Source: Chloroflexota bacterium (GTDB lineage: Bacteria > Chloroflexota > Dormibacteria > Dormibacterales > Dormibacteraceae). Taken from it: a stretch of DNA of 37,953 nt. Positions within the stretch are counted from its first letter, which is position 1; every line of letters starts with the position of its first letter. The stretch lies in contig VBHA01000067.1 of the NCBI GenBank assembly GCA_005889495.1, positions 1-37,953 of the forward strand, read 5' to 3'. The position numbers and the translations under genes were made by a program. The notes beneath the pieces are model-generated. The model searched no databases and was not told where the DNA came from. It saw nothing but the letters and a program-made list of their open reading frames with translations. This document shows positions 7,876 to 16,158 of this stretch, piece by piece.

Positions 7876-8243
7876 ACCCCGCCTGACTCCATGCGCTTGG
7901 CGGTGCGGTAGGCGTCCACGATGCTGAAGATCCACAGGCCCCCGCCGCCAAGCTCCATGGGCACACCGACCGCGGCGCCGATCACGGTGAGGTCGAGGTC
8001 GAAGCCGAAGAACTGAAGGCCGCCGATCCCCAGCAGGTAGGCAAGTCCCTTCGCGTTGTGGCCGAGGTAGAAGTGTCCCAGGCCGGGCACGATCGCCAGC
8101 GCAGTCGCCACGGCCGGATTCTTGCGGGGGCGGACGCGCGGTCCGTAATAACTGCCCGACGCGGGTGAGCCGCAGCGCGGACAGGGTGCGTTCGGATTGG
8201 TCAGAAGCGCCCCGCAGCGCCCGCACAGGACTTCGGAGGCCAT
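7872..8243 (-). CDS. Zinc-ribbon plus TM2-like small membrane protein
   Basis: A 123-residue protein with an N-terminal four-cysteine zinc ribbon (CGRCGALL and CPRCGSP), then a linker with RPRKNP and two or three hydrophobic segments. VPGLGHFYLGHNAKGLAYLLG closely resembles the TM2 domain (G-x-FGxHRFYLG-type, found in many small membrane proteins of unknown function). YRTAKRMESG at the end is probably cytoplasmic. It stands alone on the minus strand, divergent from the acyl-CoA dehydrogenase with 38 bases between the starts and convergent with the AT-hook gene. Its function is unknown. Confidence 0.75.
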   Translation of the reverse strand: MASEVLCGRCGALLTNPNAPCPRCGSPASGSYYGPRVRPRKNPAVATALAIVPGLGHFYLGHNAKGLAYLLGIGGLQFFGFDLDLTVIGAAVGVPMELGGGGLWIFSIVDAYRTAKRMESGGV

Positions 8244-8268
8244 TCCAGTCTTAGTTTGCCAATTTTGT

Positions 8269-8274
8269 TAGCGT
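8269..8274 (+). promoter_or_regulatory. Putative -10 hexamer for the acyl-CoA dehydrogenase (TAGCGT)
   Basis: TAGCGT lies seven bases before the GTG start in the 38-base divergent gap, with no Shine-Dalgarno sequence between. This is consistent with a leaderless or near-leaderless message. Confidence 0.25.
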
Positions 8275-8281
8275 CCTAACC

Positions 8282-9454
8282 GTGGATCTCGGGTTCACCC
8301 GCGACGAGGAGTTCTTCCGGCAGGAGGTCCGAGCGTGGCTCGAAGCCAACCTGCCCCCGGCGTGGCGCCAGGAGGGCAAAGGGGGCTATCGAGAAGAGGA
8401 AGACACAGAGCTCCAGCGAGAGTGGCAGCGCAAGCTGTACGAGGGCGGGTGGCTCAAGCTCGGCTGGCCGAAGCAGGCCGGCGGGCGGGGGGCCACGCCG
8501 GTGATGCAGGCGATCTACCAGGAGGAGATGGCGCGCGCGGGAGCGCCCGGAATCCTTGGCCGCCTCGGCGTCACGCTCCTGGCACCGACGCTGCTCGCGC
8601 ACGGCAGCGACTGGCAGAAGGACACCTACATCGAGAAGATCCTGAGCGGCGAGCTGATCTTCTGCCAGGGCTTCAGCGAGCCGGACGCGGGAAGCGACCT
8701 GGCCGGCCTGCGCACGCGCGCCGAGCGACGCGACGGAAAGTGGGTCCTCAGCGGCCAGAAGACCTGGTCGAGCGGCGCCCACTACTCCGACAAGAGCTTC
8801 CTGCTCGCGCGCACCGACGCGTCGGCCGAGCCGCACCGGGGAATCGGCTTTTTCCTCGTCGACATGCGACAGCCGGGCGTGGAGGTCAGGCGGATCAAGC
8901 AGATGACGGGCGGCGGCGAGTTCAGCGAGATCTTTCTCTCGGGCGCCGAGGTCGAGGAGCGCGACCTGGTCGGAGCGGCAGGCGATGGGTGGAAGATCGC
9001 GATGACGGTTTTCGGTTTCGAGCGCGGCGGGCTGGCCCAGGCTGCGCGTTTCGAGCGGGCGGTCGAGGAGCTGGCCGCCCTGGCGCGCGACCGCGGCATT
9101 GGCGCCGACGCGCCGACGCGCCAGAAGATCGCCCAGGCCCGGATCGAGGCTCACGTCTTCCGGCTGATCGGCCTTCGCAACCTGACGCGAGCTCAGCACG
9201 GCCACGCGCCAGGGCCTGAGGCCAGCGTGACCAAGCTCTACTGGAGCGAGATGGACAAGCGCCTGCAGGAAGCGGCGATCGGCGTCGAGGGCATGTATGG
9301 AGCGCTCGCCCCGGAGTCCGCCCTCGCGGTCGAAGACGGCCGCTGGCAGTACGGCTGGATGTGGGCCCAGGCCGAGACCATCTACGCCGGCTCTTCGGAG
9401 ATCCAGCGCAACATCATCGCCGAGCGTGTGCTCGGCCTTCCGCGCGGCCGTTGA
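8282..9454 (+). CDS. Acyl-CoA dehydrogenase family protein
   Basis: A 390-residue, full-length FAD-dependent acyl-CoA dehydrogenase-fold protein. Visible features are the N-terminal helical domain, the FAD/substrate signature FCQGFSEPDAGSDLAGLRT, the middle beta domain with GQKTWSSGAHYSD, and the C-terminal YAGSSEIQRNIIAERVLGLPRG. The catalytic base is not clearly identifiable by eye, so the acyl chain cannot be inferred. It begins an operon with two MaoC-like half-enzymes (dehydrogenation then hydration), which suggests degradation of a branched, steroid-like or other unusual acyl-CoA. It ends with TGA overlapped by the TTG of the next gene. Confidence 0.9.
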   Translation: MDLGFTRDEEFFRQEVRAWLEANLPPAWRQEGKGGYREEEDTELQREWQRKLYEGGWLKLGWPKQAGGRGATPVMQAIYQEEMARAGAPGILGRLGVTLLAPTLLAHGSDWQKDTYIEKILSGELIFCQGFSEPDAGSDLAGLRTRAERRDGKWVLSGQKTWSSGAHYSDKSFLLARTDASAEPHRGIGFFLVDMRQPGVEVRRIKQMTGGGEFSEIFLSGAEVEERDLVGAAGDGWKIAMTVFGFERGGLAQAARFERAVEELAALARDRGIGADAPTRQKIAQARIEAHVFRLIGLRNLTRAQHGHAPGPEASVTKLYWSEMDKRLQEAAIGVEGMYGALAPESALAVEDGRWQYGWMWAQAETIYAGSSEIQRNIIAERVLGLPRGR

Positions 9455-9870
9455 GCACGACCACCTCGGTCATAGACCGCCTCCGGGGGCGCATCGGGGT
9501 CGACGGACCGGAGGTCACGGCGCCGGTCGAGGCCGGCCACGTCAAGCGGTTTGCCGAGGCGATCGGGGACCCGAACCCGCGCTGGAACAAGGAGGTCCCG
9601 CCGACGTTCCTCGTGGCGCTCGCTCCGGTGTCGCTTCATCTGGCAGAGGCCGAGGAGTACGGCAAGGGGTGGCTCAACGGCGGCAACCGCTTCGAGTACC
9701 TCGTGCCCGTTCTGGTCGGAGATGTGATCACCGCGCGGGGGCACGTCGCCGATGTGTACGAGAAGGCCGGCGCGAGCGGCAACCTGCTCTTCATCATCTT
9801 CGAGACCGAATACACGAACCAGCGCGGCGACCTGGTGGCACGGCTGCGGGGGACGATGATTCGCCGATGA
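9451..9870 (+). CDS. MaoC-like dehydratase, N-terminal-type half (hot-dog fold)
   Basis: A 139-residue single hot-dog domain of the MaoC_dehydrat_N/FAS1_DH type, recognised from the order VEAGHVKRFAEAIGDPNPRWN, PPTFLVAL, a central helix, FEYLVPVLVGDVITARGHVADVYEK, and the EYTNQRGDLVARLRGTMI strand pair. In actinobacteria such proteins pair with a second MaoC subunit to form heterodimeric (3R)-hydroxyacyl-ACP or enoyl-CoA dehydratases (HadAB-like). TTG 9451 overlaps the previous stop and gives MSTTTSVIDRLRGRIG. The next gene is the matching partner, overlapping by four bases, so a heterodimer is likely. It lacks the hydratase Asp/His motif seen in the partner. Confidence 0.82.
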   Translation: MSTTTSVIDRLRGRIGVDGPEVTAPVEAGHVKRFAEAIGDPNPRWNKEVPPTFLVALAPVSLHLAEAEEYGKGWLNGGNRFEYLVPVLVGDVITARGHVADVYEKAGASGNLLFIIFETEYTNQRGDLVARLRGTMIRR

Positions 9871-10259
9871 AAGTGGAAGTCGGCCAGGAGCTGCCTGAGC
9901 TGCTCAAGCACCCGACCACCCGCCAGCTCGTCCAGTACGCGGGCGCGCAGGGCGACTTTTACGAGATCCACTACGACCAGGCATACGCGAAGACCGTCGC
10001 CCTCCCAGGGGTCATCCTCCACGGGCTCCTCAAGGCCGCATTCCTGGGCCAGCTGGTCACCGACTGGCTGGGCGACCGACGCAAGCTGGTCACCTTCGAG
10101 GTCAGCTACCGCGGCGTGGATATGCCTGGCCACCCCTACCGATGCCGCGGGCGCATCAGCAACGTCGACGGCGAGAACGTGGAGGTCGAGGTCTGGGGCG
10201 AGGATGAGAGCGGGAAACGGACCACGGTCGGAACGGCTACGGTGCTGATCGACGGCTGA
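9867..10259 (+). CDS. MaoC-like dehydratase, catalytic half
   Basis: A 130-residue MaoC/R-hydratase domain. The catalytic signature GDFYEIHYDQAYAKT corresponds to the hydratase-2 motif (Asp then His, D-x4-H) found in R-specific enoyl-CoA hydratases, followed by PGVILHGLLKAAFLGQLV. It probably dimerises with the upstream hot-dog half to hydrate 2-enoyl-CoA made by the acyl-CoA dehydrogenase, or dehydrate 3-hydroxyacyl substrates. ATG 9867 overlaps the upstream stop (ATGA) and its own stop overlaps the DUF2269 start, so all four genes look translationally coupled. Confidence 0.87.
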   Translation: MKVEVGQELPELLKHPTTRQLVQYAGAQGDFYEIHYDQAYAKTVALPGVILHGLLKAAFLGQLVTDWLGDRRKLVTFEVSYRGVDMPGHPYRCRGRISNVDGENVEVEVWGEDESGKRTTVGTATVLIDG

Positions 10260-10717
10260 TGGGCTTCCTCTACCTCGTGCTGAAGTTCATCCACATCCTC
10301 GCCGCCATCGTGGCCGTGGGATCGAACATCACCTACGGCGTCTGGAGTGTCCGCGCCGGCAAGGACTCGTCGCATCTCGGCTTTGCGCTCAAAGGCATCA
10401 AGTTCCTCGACGACCGGATCGCGAACCCGGCCTACGGCGTGCTGCTGCTCACAGGCCTGATATTGGTGTTCGTCGGCCACTGGTCGATCACGTCGCTGTG
10501 GATACTCATCGCCCTGGTCCTGTTCGCCGCGGTGGTCGTGCTTGGGGTCGCCTTCTACTCGCCGCTGCTGAAGAATCAGATCCGGCTGGTCGACGCCGGA
10601 GAGGCTGGTTCGCCGGAATACGCACGGCTAGCCGCGCTGGGCGCGAGGTTCGGCCCCGGCCTGGGGATCATCGTCGTCGTGATCCTGGTGATGATGGTGT
10701 TCAAACCCAGCCTGTAG
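10259..10717 (+). CDS. DUF2269-family integral membrane protein
   Basis: A 152-residue protein with about four membrane helices. The start YLVLKFIHILAAIVAVGSNITYGVW, with a conserved His in the first helix, matches the predicted integral membrane family DUF2269. The C-terminal helix is very hydrophobic (IIVVVILVMMVF). Its function is unknown. TGATG overlap couples it to the MaoC gene. Its last 142 bases are antisense to the end of the convergent membrane-protein gene, an unusually long coding overlap. Confidence 0.75.
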   Translation: MGFLYLVLKFIHILAAIVAVGSNITYGVWSVRAGKDSSHLGFALKGIKFLDDRIANPAYGVLLLTGLILVFVGHWSITSLWILIALVLFAAVVVLGVAFYSPLLKNQIRLVDAGEAGSPEYARLAALGARFGPGLGIIVVVILVMMVFKPSL

Positions 10718-11454
10718 GCGAGCCAGAGCGCGACCAGCACCGAACCGTCGATGACCGCGTAGCCGCCGGCGATGACCGACGGCGGGTTGCCTGACGGGAT
10801 GTGGGTCCAGGGCGCGACGGGCATCCAGTACCAGTTGCCAAACGAGGTGCCGCAGATCTCGAGCTCGCTGACGATGATGAAGATCGCCGCGAACAGCGGC
10901 CAGCGGGGCGAGCGCAGCAGGAAGTACGCGAAGACCGGAAGGCACAGCGCGCCCTGGAGGTCGAACCGGCCGGTGAACAGCGGCAGCAGCGTCAGGCCGA
11001 GGGCAGCCCAGGCTCCGGCCACCGCCAGGACGAAGTAGGCGACGCGCCGGCCGTGGCGCAGGACGACAGGCGCCTGCGCCGCGAGCAGGCCGAAGAGATA
11101 GACGATGCCGTGGCCCGGCGGCACGAAAAGGGGAACGTTGTGCAGGCGGTAGCGGTAGACGCCCCACACCAGCGAGCCCATGATCTCGAACCCCGTGGCC
11201 ACCAGGACGCACGTCCACACCTGGACGCGCTGCTCCTTCGGCGCCTTGAGCGCGGCGAGGTAGAGGACCAGGAACGTGAGCACGCCCAGCAGGTACTGCT
11301 GCCAGGCGGCCGTGATCCGGCTGTCCGCGAAAAGACCGACGGGGGTGTAGACGAGAAGGTAGGCCTGCAGCCAGTAAGGCCGCAGGCCATTGATGACTCG
11401 TGTGACTACTTGATGGTTCCCCGCTCGTCGATGAGGGTGCCCTGCAGCTTCCAC
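10576..11454 (-). CDS. Multi-pass membrane protein of unknown function
   Basis: A 292-residue ORF with about seven to eight hydrophobic helices between residues 25 and 250. Conserved-looking loops are WGVYRYRLHNVPLFVPPGHG, which sits between helices and has paired His and Pro, and FGNWYWMPVAPWTHIPSGNPP. I do not recognise a named family. The start is unclear: GTG 11454 lies inside livK, 49 bases before the livK stop, and there is no other usual start before the first helix at about NGLRPYWLQAYLL, so translation coupled to livK is likely. The last 47 codons are antisense to the DUF2269 gene and look non-conserved. Confidence 0.65.
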   Translation of the reverse strand: MEAAGHPHRRAGNHQVVTRVINGLRPYWLQAYLLVYTPVGLFADSRITAAWQQYLLGVLTFLVLYLAALKAPKEQRVQVWTCVLVATGFEIMGSLVWGVYRYRLHNVPLFVPPGHGIVYLFGLLAAQAPVVLRHGRRVAYFVLAVAGAWAALGLTLLPLFTGRFDLQGALCLPVFAYFLLRSPRWPLFAAIFIIVSELEICGTSFGNWYWMPVAPWTHIPSGNPPSVIAGGYAVIDGSVLVALWLAYRLGLNTIITRITTTMIPRPGPNLAPSAASRAYSGEPASPASTSRI

Positions 11455-12641
11455 CCGGTGCCGGACCAGGTGATGACCTGCTCCTGCATGATCGGGAAGT
11501 GGTCACTGGAGGTCGTCGTGACCTTCACGCCAGGCAGCAAGAAGGGGTTGGTCTCGTTGAGCTGGCTGCTGGCGATCTTCATGACGTTCGCCCGGGTCAG
11601 GTTCGAACCTGCCTGCTTGAGCACGTCGAGCATCGTGTACGCGACCGCGACGCCGTAGATGTTGAAGCCGTCGTTGACGTTGCAGGTCGTGCAGTTCGCG
11701 ATCACCTGCTTGTAGAGCTTCATGCCGTCGTCGCTCGCCCACTGCGGGTCGGTCGGGTCTTTGATGTAACCCACGCTCGTCACGTTCTTGAGGGCAGCGC
11801 CGGCCTTGGCGGCGAGGCCCATGTAGACCTGCGGGTTGGAAACCGAGTTCAGGTAGATGGTCGGCTCCCAGTGCACGGCGGAGATGAATGCCAGTGACTG
11901 GATGGACGGCTTGGGTGTCGAGAACAGGAACAGCGTGTCGGCCCCGGACGCCTTCAGCTGGGTCAGCTGTGGGAACGGGTTGGCGGCCGTGACGTCGTAG
12001 CTCTGCTTGGCCACGATCATGGACGCCTTGTCGCCCAGTCCGTCGGTCAGGCCCTTCAGATAGTCCTGGCCGTAGTCGTCGTTCTGGTACAGCACGCCGA
12101 TCTTCGCGTTGGGGTGGTTGGCAAGGACATCCTTGGCGTAGATCCGTGCCTCGCCCTGGTACGGCGGCTGCCAGCCGATCGTCCACTGGTTGGAGCCGAA
12201 GTCCTTCATGAAGGTGGTCGCGCCGGTGGCGACGAAGAGCTGGGGAACCTTCTTGCCGTTCAGGTACTCGCGCACCGAGGTTTGCGCCTGGGTGCCGAGG
12301 CCGCTGAACATGGCGAAGACCTGGTCCGACTCGACGAGCTGCTTGGTCTGCGTGATGGTTTGCGCCGGGTTGTAGGCGTCGTCCAGGATCTTGAAGGTGA
12401 TCTTGCGGCCGTTGACTCCTCCCTGGTTGTTGTTCACATAGGTGAAGTAGGCCAGCTCGGCGTTGCCGATGGTCCCGTAAGCCGCAGCCGGCCCCGACTG
12501 CGCGATCGTGTTGCCGAGCAGGATCGAATTGCTGGTGATGCCCACGTCCGTCTGCGATGTCGGGGTGCCACCGCCTCCACACGCGGCCAGGGTGAGCAGG
12601 AACACCGCCGCTGCGGCGAACCGAGGTGCCTTTTTACCCAT
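11406..12641 (-). CDS. livK: Branched-chain amino-acid ABC transporter, substrate-binding lipoprotein
   Basis: A 411-residue type I periplasmic-binding-fold protein of the LivJ/LivK class. The N-terminus has a lipoprotein signal ending in LAAC-GGGG, so it is anchored outside the cytoplasmic membrane. The mature protein starts with the family pattern VGITSNSILLGNTIAQSGPAA, then VNGRKITFKILDDAYNP and GVLYQNDDYGQDYLKGL. It captures branched-chain or related amino acids (or other small ligands; specificity is not readable) for the LivHM permease. ATG 12641 is chosen because GGGAGGAG precedes it by six bases; an upstream in-frame start lacks support. It is the last gene of the liv operon. Confidence 0.92.
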   Translation of the reverse strand: MGKKAPRFAAAAVFLLTLAACGGGGTPTSQTDVGITSNSILLGNTIAQSGPAAAYGTIGNAELAYFTYVNNNQGGVNGRKITFKILDDAYNPAQTITQTKQLVESDQVFAMFSGLGTQAQTSVREYLNGKKVPQLFVATGATTFMKDFGSNQWTIGWQPPYQGEARIYAKDVLANHPNAKIGVLYQNDDYGQDYLKGLTDGLGDKASMIVAKQSYDVTAANPFPQLTQLKASGADTLFLFSTPKPSIQSLAFISAVHWEPTIYLNSVSNPQVYMGLAAKAGAALKNVTSVGYIKDPTDPQWASDDGMKLYKQVIANCTTCNVNDGFNIYGVAVAYTMLDVLKQAGSNLTRANVMKIASSQLNETNPFLLPGVKVTTTSSDHFPIMQEQVITWSGTGWKLQGTLIDERGTIK

Positions 12642-12672
12642 AGAAACTCCTCCCACTTTGATGCATCTGTAT

Positions 12673-13761
12673 TTAAACAGTCTCGGGGTCTGACGGCATC
12701 TGTCCACTCTTGGGATCGCTCACCCCGCGAAGCCGGCGGTTCAGGACCGTGTAACCCGCCTTGACCAGGCCGACGATGCCATTCGGGGCGAACATCATGA
12801 TCAGGATCAGGATCGCCCCGTAGGAGACCGCCGGGCCGGCGTTCTTCACGGTCGAGGTGACCTGGTCCGGGAGCCAGGTCTGGCTCGGGACCCACTGGCT
12901 GGATGCGATCGGCAGGAAGTAGGCGACGATCGCCCCCAGCACCGGGCCTGGGATGGACGCGAGGCCACCGACCACCGCGCCGACCAGGAGCTGGATCGAG
13001 AGCGAGACCGGGAACGTGTCCGGGCTGACAAAGCCGGTCGAGAGAGCGAACAGCGACCCCGCCGTGCCGGCGTAGAACGCGGAGATGCCGAACGCCAGGG
13101 TCTTGTAGCCGGCCACGTTGATTCCCGACGCCGCCGCGGCCACCTCACCGTCCCGGATCGCACGCATGGCACGTCCGGGGCGGTGCCGTGCCAGGTTCCA
13201 TGCCAGCCAGAAGAGGATCAAGGCGCAGAACAACACGACGTAGTAGATCCACTGGTCGCTCGTCATCACCGTCCCCGTGACGGCTGAGTACGCGTTGCCT
13301 GCGACCTGCGGTGGATCCGGTTGGACGACCAGGATTCCCTGCACGCCGCCGGTGAGCTTGTCCGGCCGTTTGATGAGGCTCGGCGTGACCACGGCGAGGG
13401 CAAAGGTGGCGAGCGCGAGGTATAGAGGCGACAGTCGGAGCGCGGGCACGCCGAACAGGAAACCGACAAGTCCGGTGAATACGGCCGCGATCGGGATGGT
13501 GACTAGAAAGTCCATTTTGTAGCGATGGACGAGGATGGCCGACGTGTAGGCGCCCAGGGCCATGAACGCCCCGTGCCCCAACGAGAGCTGGCCGCTGTAC
13601 CCGACCAGGATGTTCAGGCCCATGATCGCGACGGCGAGGATGAGCGCCTGGGACCACTCGCTGGCGAGGTAGCTGCTCATCACGGTGGGGAGGCCGAAGA
13701 AGAAGATCACGGCCAGCGCGACGAGCCAGTAGCGGGGCGGAGCGGTGCGGATCCGGCTCAA
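12673..13761 (-). CDS. livM: Branched-chain amino-acid ABC transporter permease LivM
   Basis: A 362-residue permease with about nine or ten helices and the LivM hallmark GLNILVGYSGQLSLGHGAFMALGAYTSA near residue 55. The EAA-like ATPase-coupling segment is RHRPGRAMRAIRDGEVAAAASGINVAGYKTLAFGISA. It forms the membrane channel with LivH. TTG 13761 follows the livH stop by one base, so coupling is tight. The hydrophilic C-terminal tail (DPKSGQMPSDPETV) is short. Confidence 0.93.
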   Translation of the reverse strand: MSRIRTAPPRYWLVALAVIFFFGLPTVMSSYLASEWSQALILAVAIMGLNILVGYSGQLSLGHGAFMALGAYTSAILVHRYKMDFLVTIPIAAVFTGLVGFLFGVPALRLSPLYLALATFALAVVTPSLIKRPDKLTGGVQGILVVQPDPPQVAGNAYSAVTGTVMTSDQWIYYVVLFCALILFWLAWNLARHRPGRAMRAIRDGEVAAAASGINVAGYKTLAFGISAFYAGTAGSLFALSTGFVSPDTFPVSLSIQLLVGAVVGGLASIPGPVLGAIVAYFLPIASSQWVPSQTWLPDQVTSTVKNAGPAVSYGAILILIMMFAPNGIVGLVKAGYTVLNRRLRGVSDPKSGQMPSDPETV

Positions 13762-13762
13762 C

Positions 13763-14644
13763 TCAGACGCGCCGCACGGCTGCTTGGCCGAACAGGCCGT
13801 TGGGTTTCAGGATGAGGACCACGATGATGATGGCCAGGCCCACCGCGAGCTGAAGGTCGCCTCCGACCCCGGGCAGGTAGGCGCCGGCCAGGTTGATGGT
13901 CACGCCGACGATCAGTCCGCCGACCACCGCGCCCAGCGGGCTTTCGATGCCGCCAAGGACAGCCGCGGCAAAGGCGTAGATGATGATCGTCTGCATCATG
14001 TTCGGCTCGAGGAACAGGACCGGCGCGACCATCATCCCGCTCACCGCGCCGACGGCCGAGGCCAGTCCCCACCCAAGCGCGAGCATCCAGCTGACGTGGA
14101 CGCCCAACAGCCGGCTCGCCTCCGGGTGGTGGGCCGCGGCGCGCAACGTCAGACCGACCGTCGTGTGCTGGAGCAGTAGATACACGCACAGCAGCACGAC
14201 GCCCGTCACGGCGATGACGCCGACGTCTCGATAGCTCACGAAGACTCCGCCCAGGTCGACGCTGTCGGATGAGAACGGGCTCGGAAACGTTCGCGGCAGG
14301 TAGCCCCAGATAAATCCGGCCAGGCCGTTGACCAGCGTCGCCAGTCCGAGGGTGATGATGACGAGGGTCAGGACAGGTGCCTTTTCGACAGGCTTGATGA
14401 CCACGCGCTGGATCACGATGCCGCCGCCGAACGCGAGCACGAGCGTGACCGGAAAGGCGATCCAGAAGCTCATGCCGCGGGTGATGAGGGCGTAGCCGAC
14501 GAAAGTCGCGAGCATCGCCATCTCGCCCTGCGCGAAGTTGACCAGGCCCATGGCGTTGTAGATGAGGACCAGGGCGAGCGCGAGGCTCGCGTAGATGCCG
14601 CCGGTCGCGATCCCGCTGAGGACGAGCTGGAGGAACTCCTGCAT
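13763..14644 (-). CDS. livH: Branched-chain amino-acid ABC transporter permease LivH
   Basis: A 293-residue permease with about eight helices. The N-terminal GIATGGIYASLALALVLIYNAMGLVNFAQGEMAMLATF is the typical LivH start. The coupling loop TTVGLTLRAAAHHPEASRLLGVHVSWM and the closing GVTINLAGAYLPG...ILKPNGLFG are also typical. It starts with ATG three bases after the livF stop and is followed one base later by livM. With LivM, LivF and LivG it makes the complete HAAT-family importer. Confidence 0.94.
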   Translation of the reverse strand: MQEFLQLVLSGIATGGIYASLALALVLIYNAMGLVNFAQGEMAMLATFVGYALITRGMSFWIAFPVTLVLAFGGGIVIQRVVIKPVEKAPVLTLVIITLGLATLVNGLAGFIWGYLPRTFPSPFSSDSVDLGGVFVSYRDVGVIAVTGVVLLCVYLLLQHTTVGLTLRAAAHHPEASRLLGVHVSWMLALGWGLASAVGAVSGMMVAPVLFLEPNMMQTIIIYAFAAAVLGGIESPLGAVVGGLIVGVTINLAGAYLPGVGGDLQLAVGLAIIIVVLILKPNGLFGQAAVRRV

Positions 14645-14647
14645 GCC

Positions 14648-15361
14648 CTAGTAGCCCAGGTAGGAACGCCGCACCGATTCGTTGTCCTGCAGCTCTGACC
14701 CGGCGCCGTGCACCGCCACTCGGCCCACCTCGAGCACGTACGCGCTGCTCGACATCTCGAGGGCGATGCGCGCGTTCTGCTCCACCAGCAGCACCGCGAC
14801 GTTGCTCGTCTGATTGATCGTGCGGATGATCTCGAAGATCGACCGCACGACCATCGGAGCGAGGCCGAGCGACGGTTCGTCGAGCAGCATCAGGCGCGGC
14901 CGCATCAGCAGCGCACGCGCGACCGCGAGCATCTGCTGCTCGCCGCCAGAGAGCGTGCTCGCGGACAGGCGCCTGCGCTCTTTCAAGACCGGGAAGTACT
15001 CGAAGACTCGGTCATAGTCCTTCCGCACCTCGGGGCCGTCTCGGCGCAGGTGCGAGCCGAGCTTGAGGTTCTCATCGACAGTCAGCTCGGTGCAGATGCC
15101 GCGGCCCTCGGGGACGTGCGCGATGCCGCGGCGCACGATCTCCTCGGTCGGCATACGGCGCAGCGAGCGCCCGGCGAAGCGGATGTCGCCAGTCCAGCGC
15201 ACGCCGCCGGTGATCGCGCGCAGAGTCGTCGTCTTGCCGGCGCCGTTGGCCCCGAGCAGCGATACGACGCCACCCTCGGGCACCGACAGCGAGACGCCAT
15301 GGAGGACCGACGTCGGCCCGTAGCCGGCGTGGACTTCTTCGAGCTCCAGAAGGGCCGTCAT
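14648..15361 (-). CDS. livF: Branched-chain amino-acid ABC transporter ATP-binding protein LivF
   Basis: A 237-residue ABC ATPase. Walker A is GANGAGKTT, the signature motif LSGGEQQ, Walker B LMLLDEPSLGLAP, and the switch His is replaced in the usual LivF way (LLVEQNARIALEMSS). The short form with IAHVPEGRGICTELTVDENL is diagnostic of LivF. It couples ATP hydrolysis to LivHM. ATG 15361 overlaps the livG stop by four bases. Confidence 0.95.
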   Translation of the reverse strand: MTALLELEEVHAGYGPTSVLHGVSLSVPEGGVVSLLGANGAGKTTTLRAITGGVRWTGDIRFAGRSLRRMPTEEIVRRGIAHVPEGRGICTELTVDENLKLGSHLRRDGPEVRKDYDRVFEYFPVLKERRRLSASTLSGGEQQMLAVARALLMRPRLMLLDEPSLGLAPMVVRSIFEIIRTINQTSNVAVLLVEQNARIALEMSSSAYVLEVGRVAVHGAGSELQDNESVRRSYLGY

Positions 15362-16122
15362 GCGGCGCCCAGGTAGGCTTCGATCACGGCCGGGTTGCGC
15401 TGCACCTCGGCCGGGCTGCCCTCGGCGATCTTCTTGCCGAAGTCCAGGACGACGACCCGGTCGGAGATGCCCATCACGAAGTTCATGTGGTGCTCCACCA
15501 GCAGCATCGTCACCCCGAGCTCGGTGTGGACCCGGCGCAGCAGCCGGGCCATCGCGTCCACCTCCTCGTGGCTGATGCCGCCGGCAGGCTCGTCGAGCAA
15601 CAGCAGGCGTGGCTTCGAGACCAGGGCCCGCGCCAGCTCGACACGCTTCTGCACGCCGAATGGAAGGGTGGCCACCGGACGGTCCGCGTGCATGCGCATT
15701 CCGACAAAATCGATCATCTCGAGGGCGCGCTTTCGCGCCGCCGACTCCGCCGCCACCGCGCCTGGCAGGGGCACGGAAGCTTGCAGCCAGCCGCTCTTGG
15801 TGTGGGTGTGGTCGCCGACCAGGACGTTGTCGAGGACCGTCATGGAGCGAAACAGCGCGACGTTCTGAAAGGTGCGCGCGAGACCGTGGCGGACGACGTT
15901 GTGCGGACGGATGGCCAGCACCGAGCGGCCGTCGACGAGGACCGTGCCCTGGCTCGGCCTGTACACGCGGGTGATGACGTTGAACAGCGTCGTCTTGCCC
16001 GCGCCGTTGGGACCGATGAGGGCGACGACCTGGCCCTGTTCGACCTGGAAGGAAACACGGTCCAGAGCGACCACTCCTCCAAAGCGGACGCTGAGGTCAG
16101 CGACCTCGAGGAGTGTCCCCAT
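15358..16122 (-). CDS. livG: Branched-chain amino-acid ABC transporter ATP-binding protein LivG
   Basis: A 254-residue ABC ATPase and first gene of the liv operon. Walker A is GPNGAGKTT and Walker B LLLLDEPAGGIS. The LivG-type sequence LARTFQNVALFRSMTVLDNVLVG is present. The ABC signature is degenerate: where most LivG proteins have LxYGxQRRLEIARAL, this protein has LPFGVQKRVELARAL, which is normal for the subfamily. The C-terminal AEGSPAEVQRNPAVIEAYLGAA matches the family end. ATG 16122 has no ribosome-binding site; a TAGTAT hexamer within an inverted repeat lies seven bases upstream. Confidence 0.95.
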   Translation of the reverse strand: MGTLLEVADLSVRFGGVVALDRVSFQVEQGQVVALIGPNGAGKTTLFNVITRVYRPSQGTVLVDGRSVLAIRPHNVVRHGLARTFQNVALFRSMTVLDNVLVGDHTHTKSGWLQASVPLPGAVAAESAARKRALEMIDFVGMRMHADRPVATLPFGVQKRVELARALVSKPRLLLLDEPAGGISHEEVDAMARLLRRVHTELGVTMLLVEHHMNFVMGISDRVVVLDFGKKIAEGSPAEVQRNPAVIEAYLGAA

Positions 16123-16124
16123 CA

Positions 16125-16143
16125 GCCGAATACTAAATTCGGC
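16125..16143 (-). promoter_or_regulatory. livG promoter with inverted-repeat operator candidate
   Basis: On the minus strand TAGTAT (16130-16135) is seven bases before the livG ATG. Seven-base arms GCCGAAT (16125-16131) and ATTCGGC (16137-16143) surround it. An operator covering the -10 box of a nutrient-import operon is plausible, but a chance palindrome cannot be excluded. Confidence 0.4.
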
Positions 16144-16158
16144 CGGTCGTGGAGTCGA

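Noticed and set aside
10801-11658. 285-codon plus-strand frame across the livK/membrane gene junction
   Set aside because: Arg/Gln-rich shadow of the minus-strand genes without any domain.
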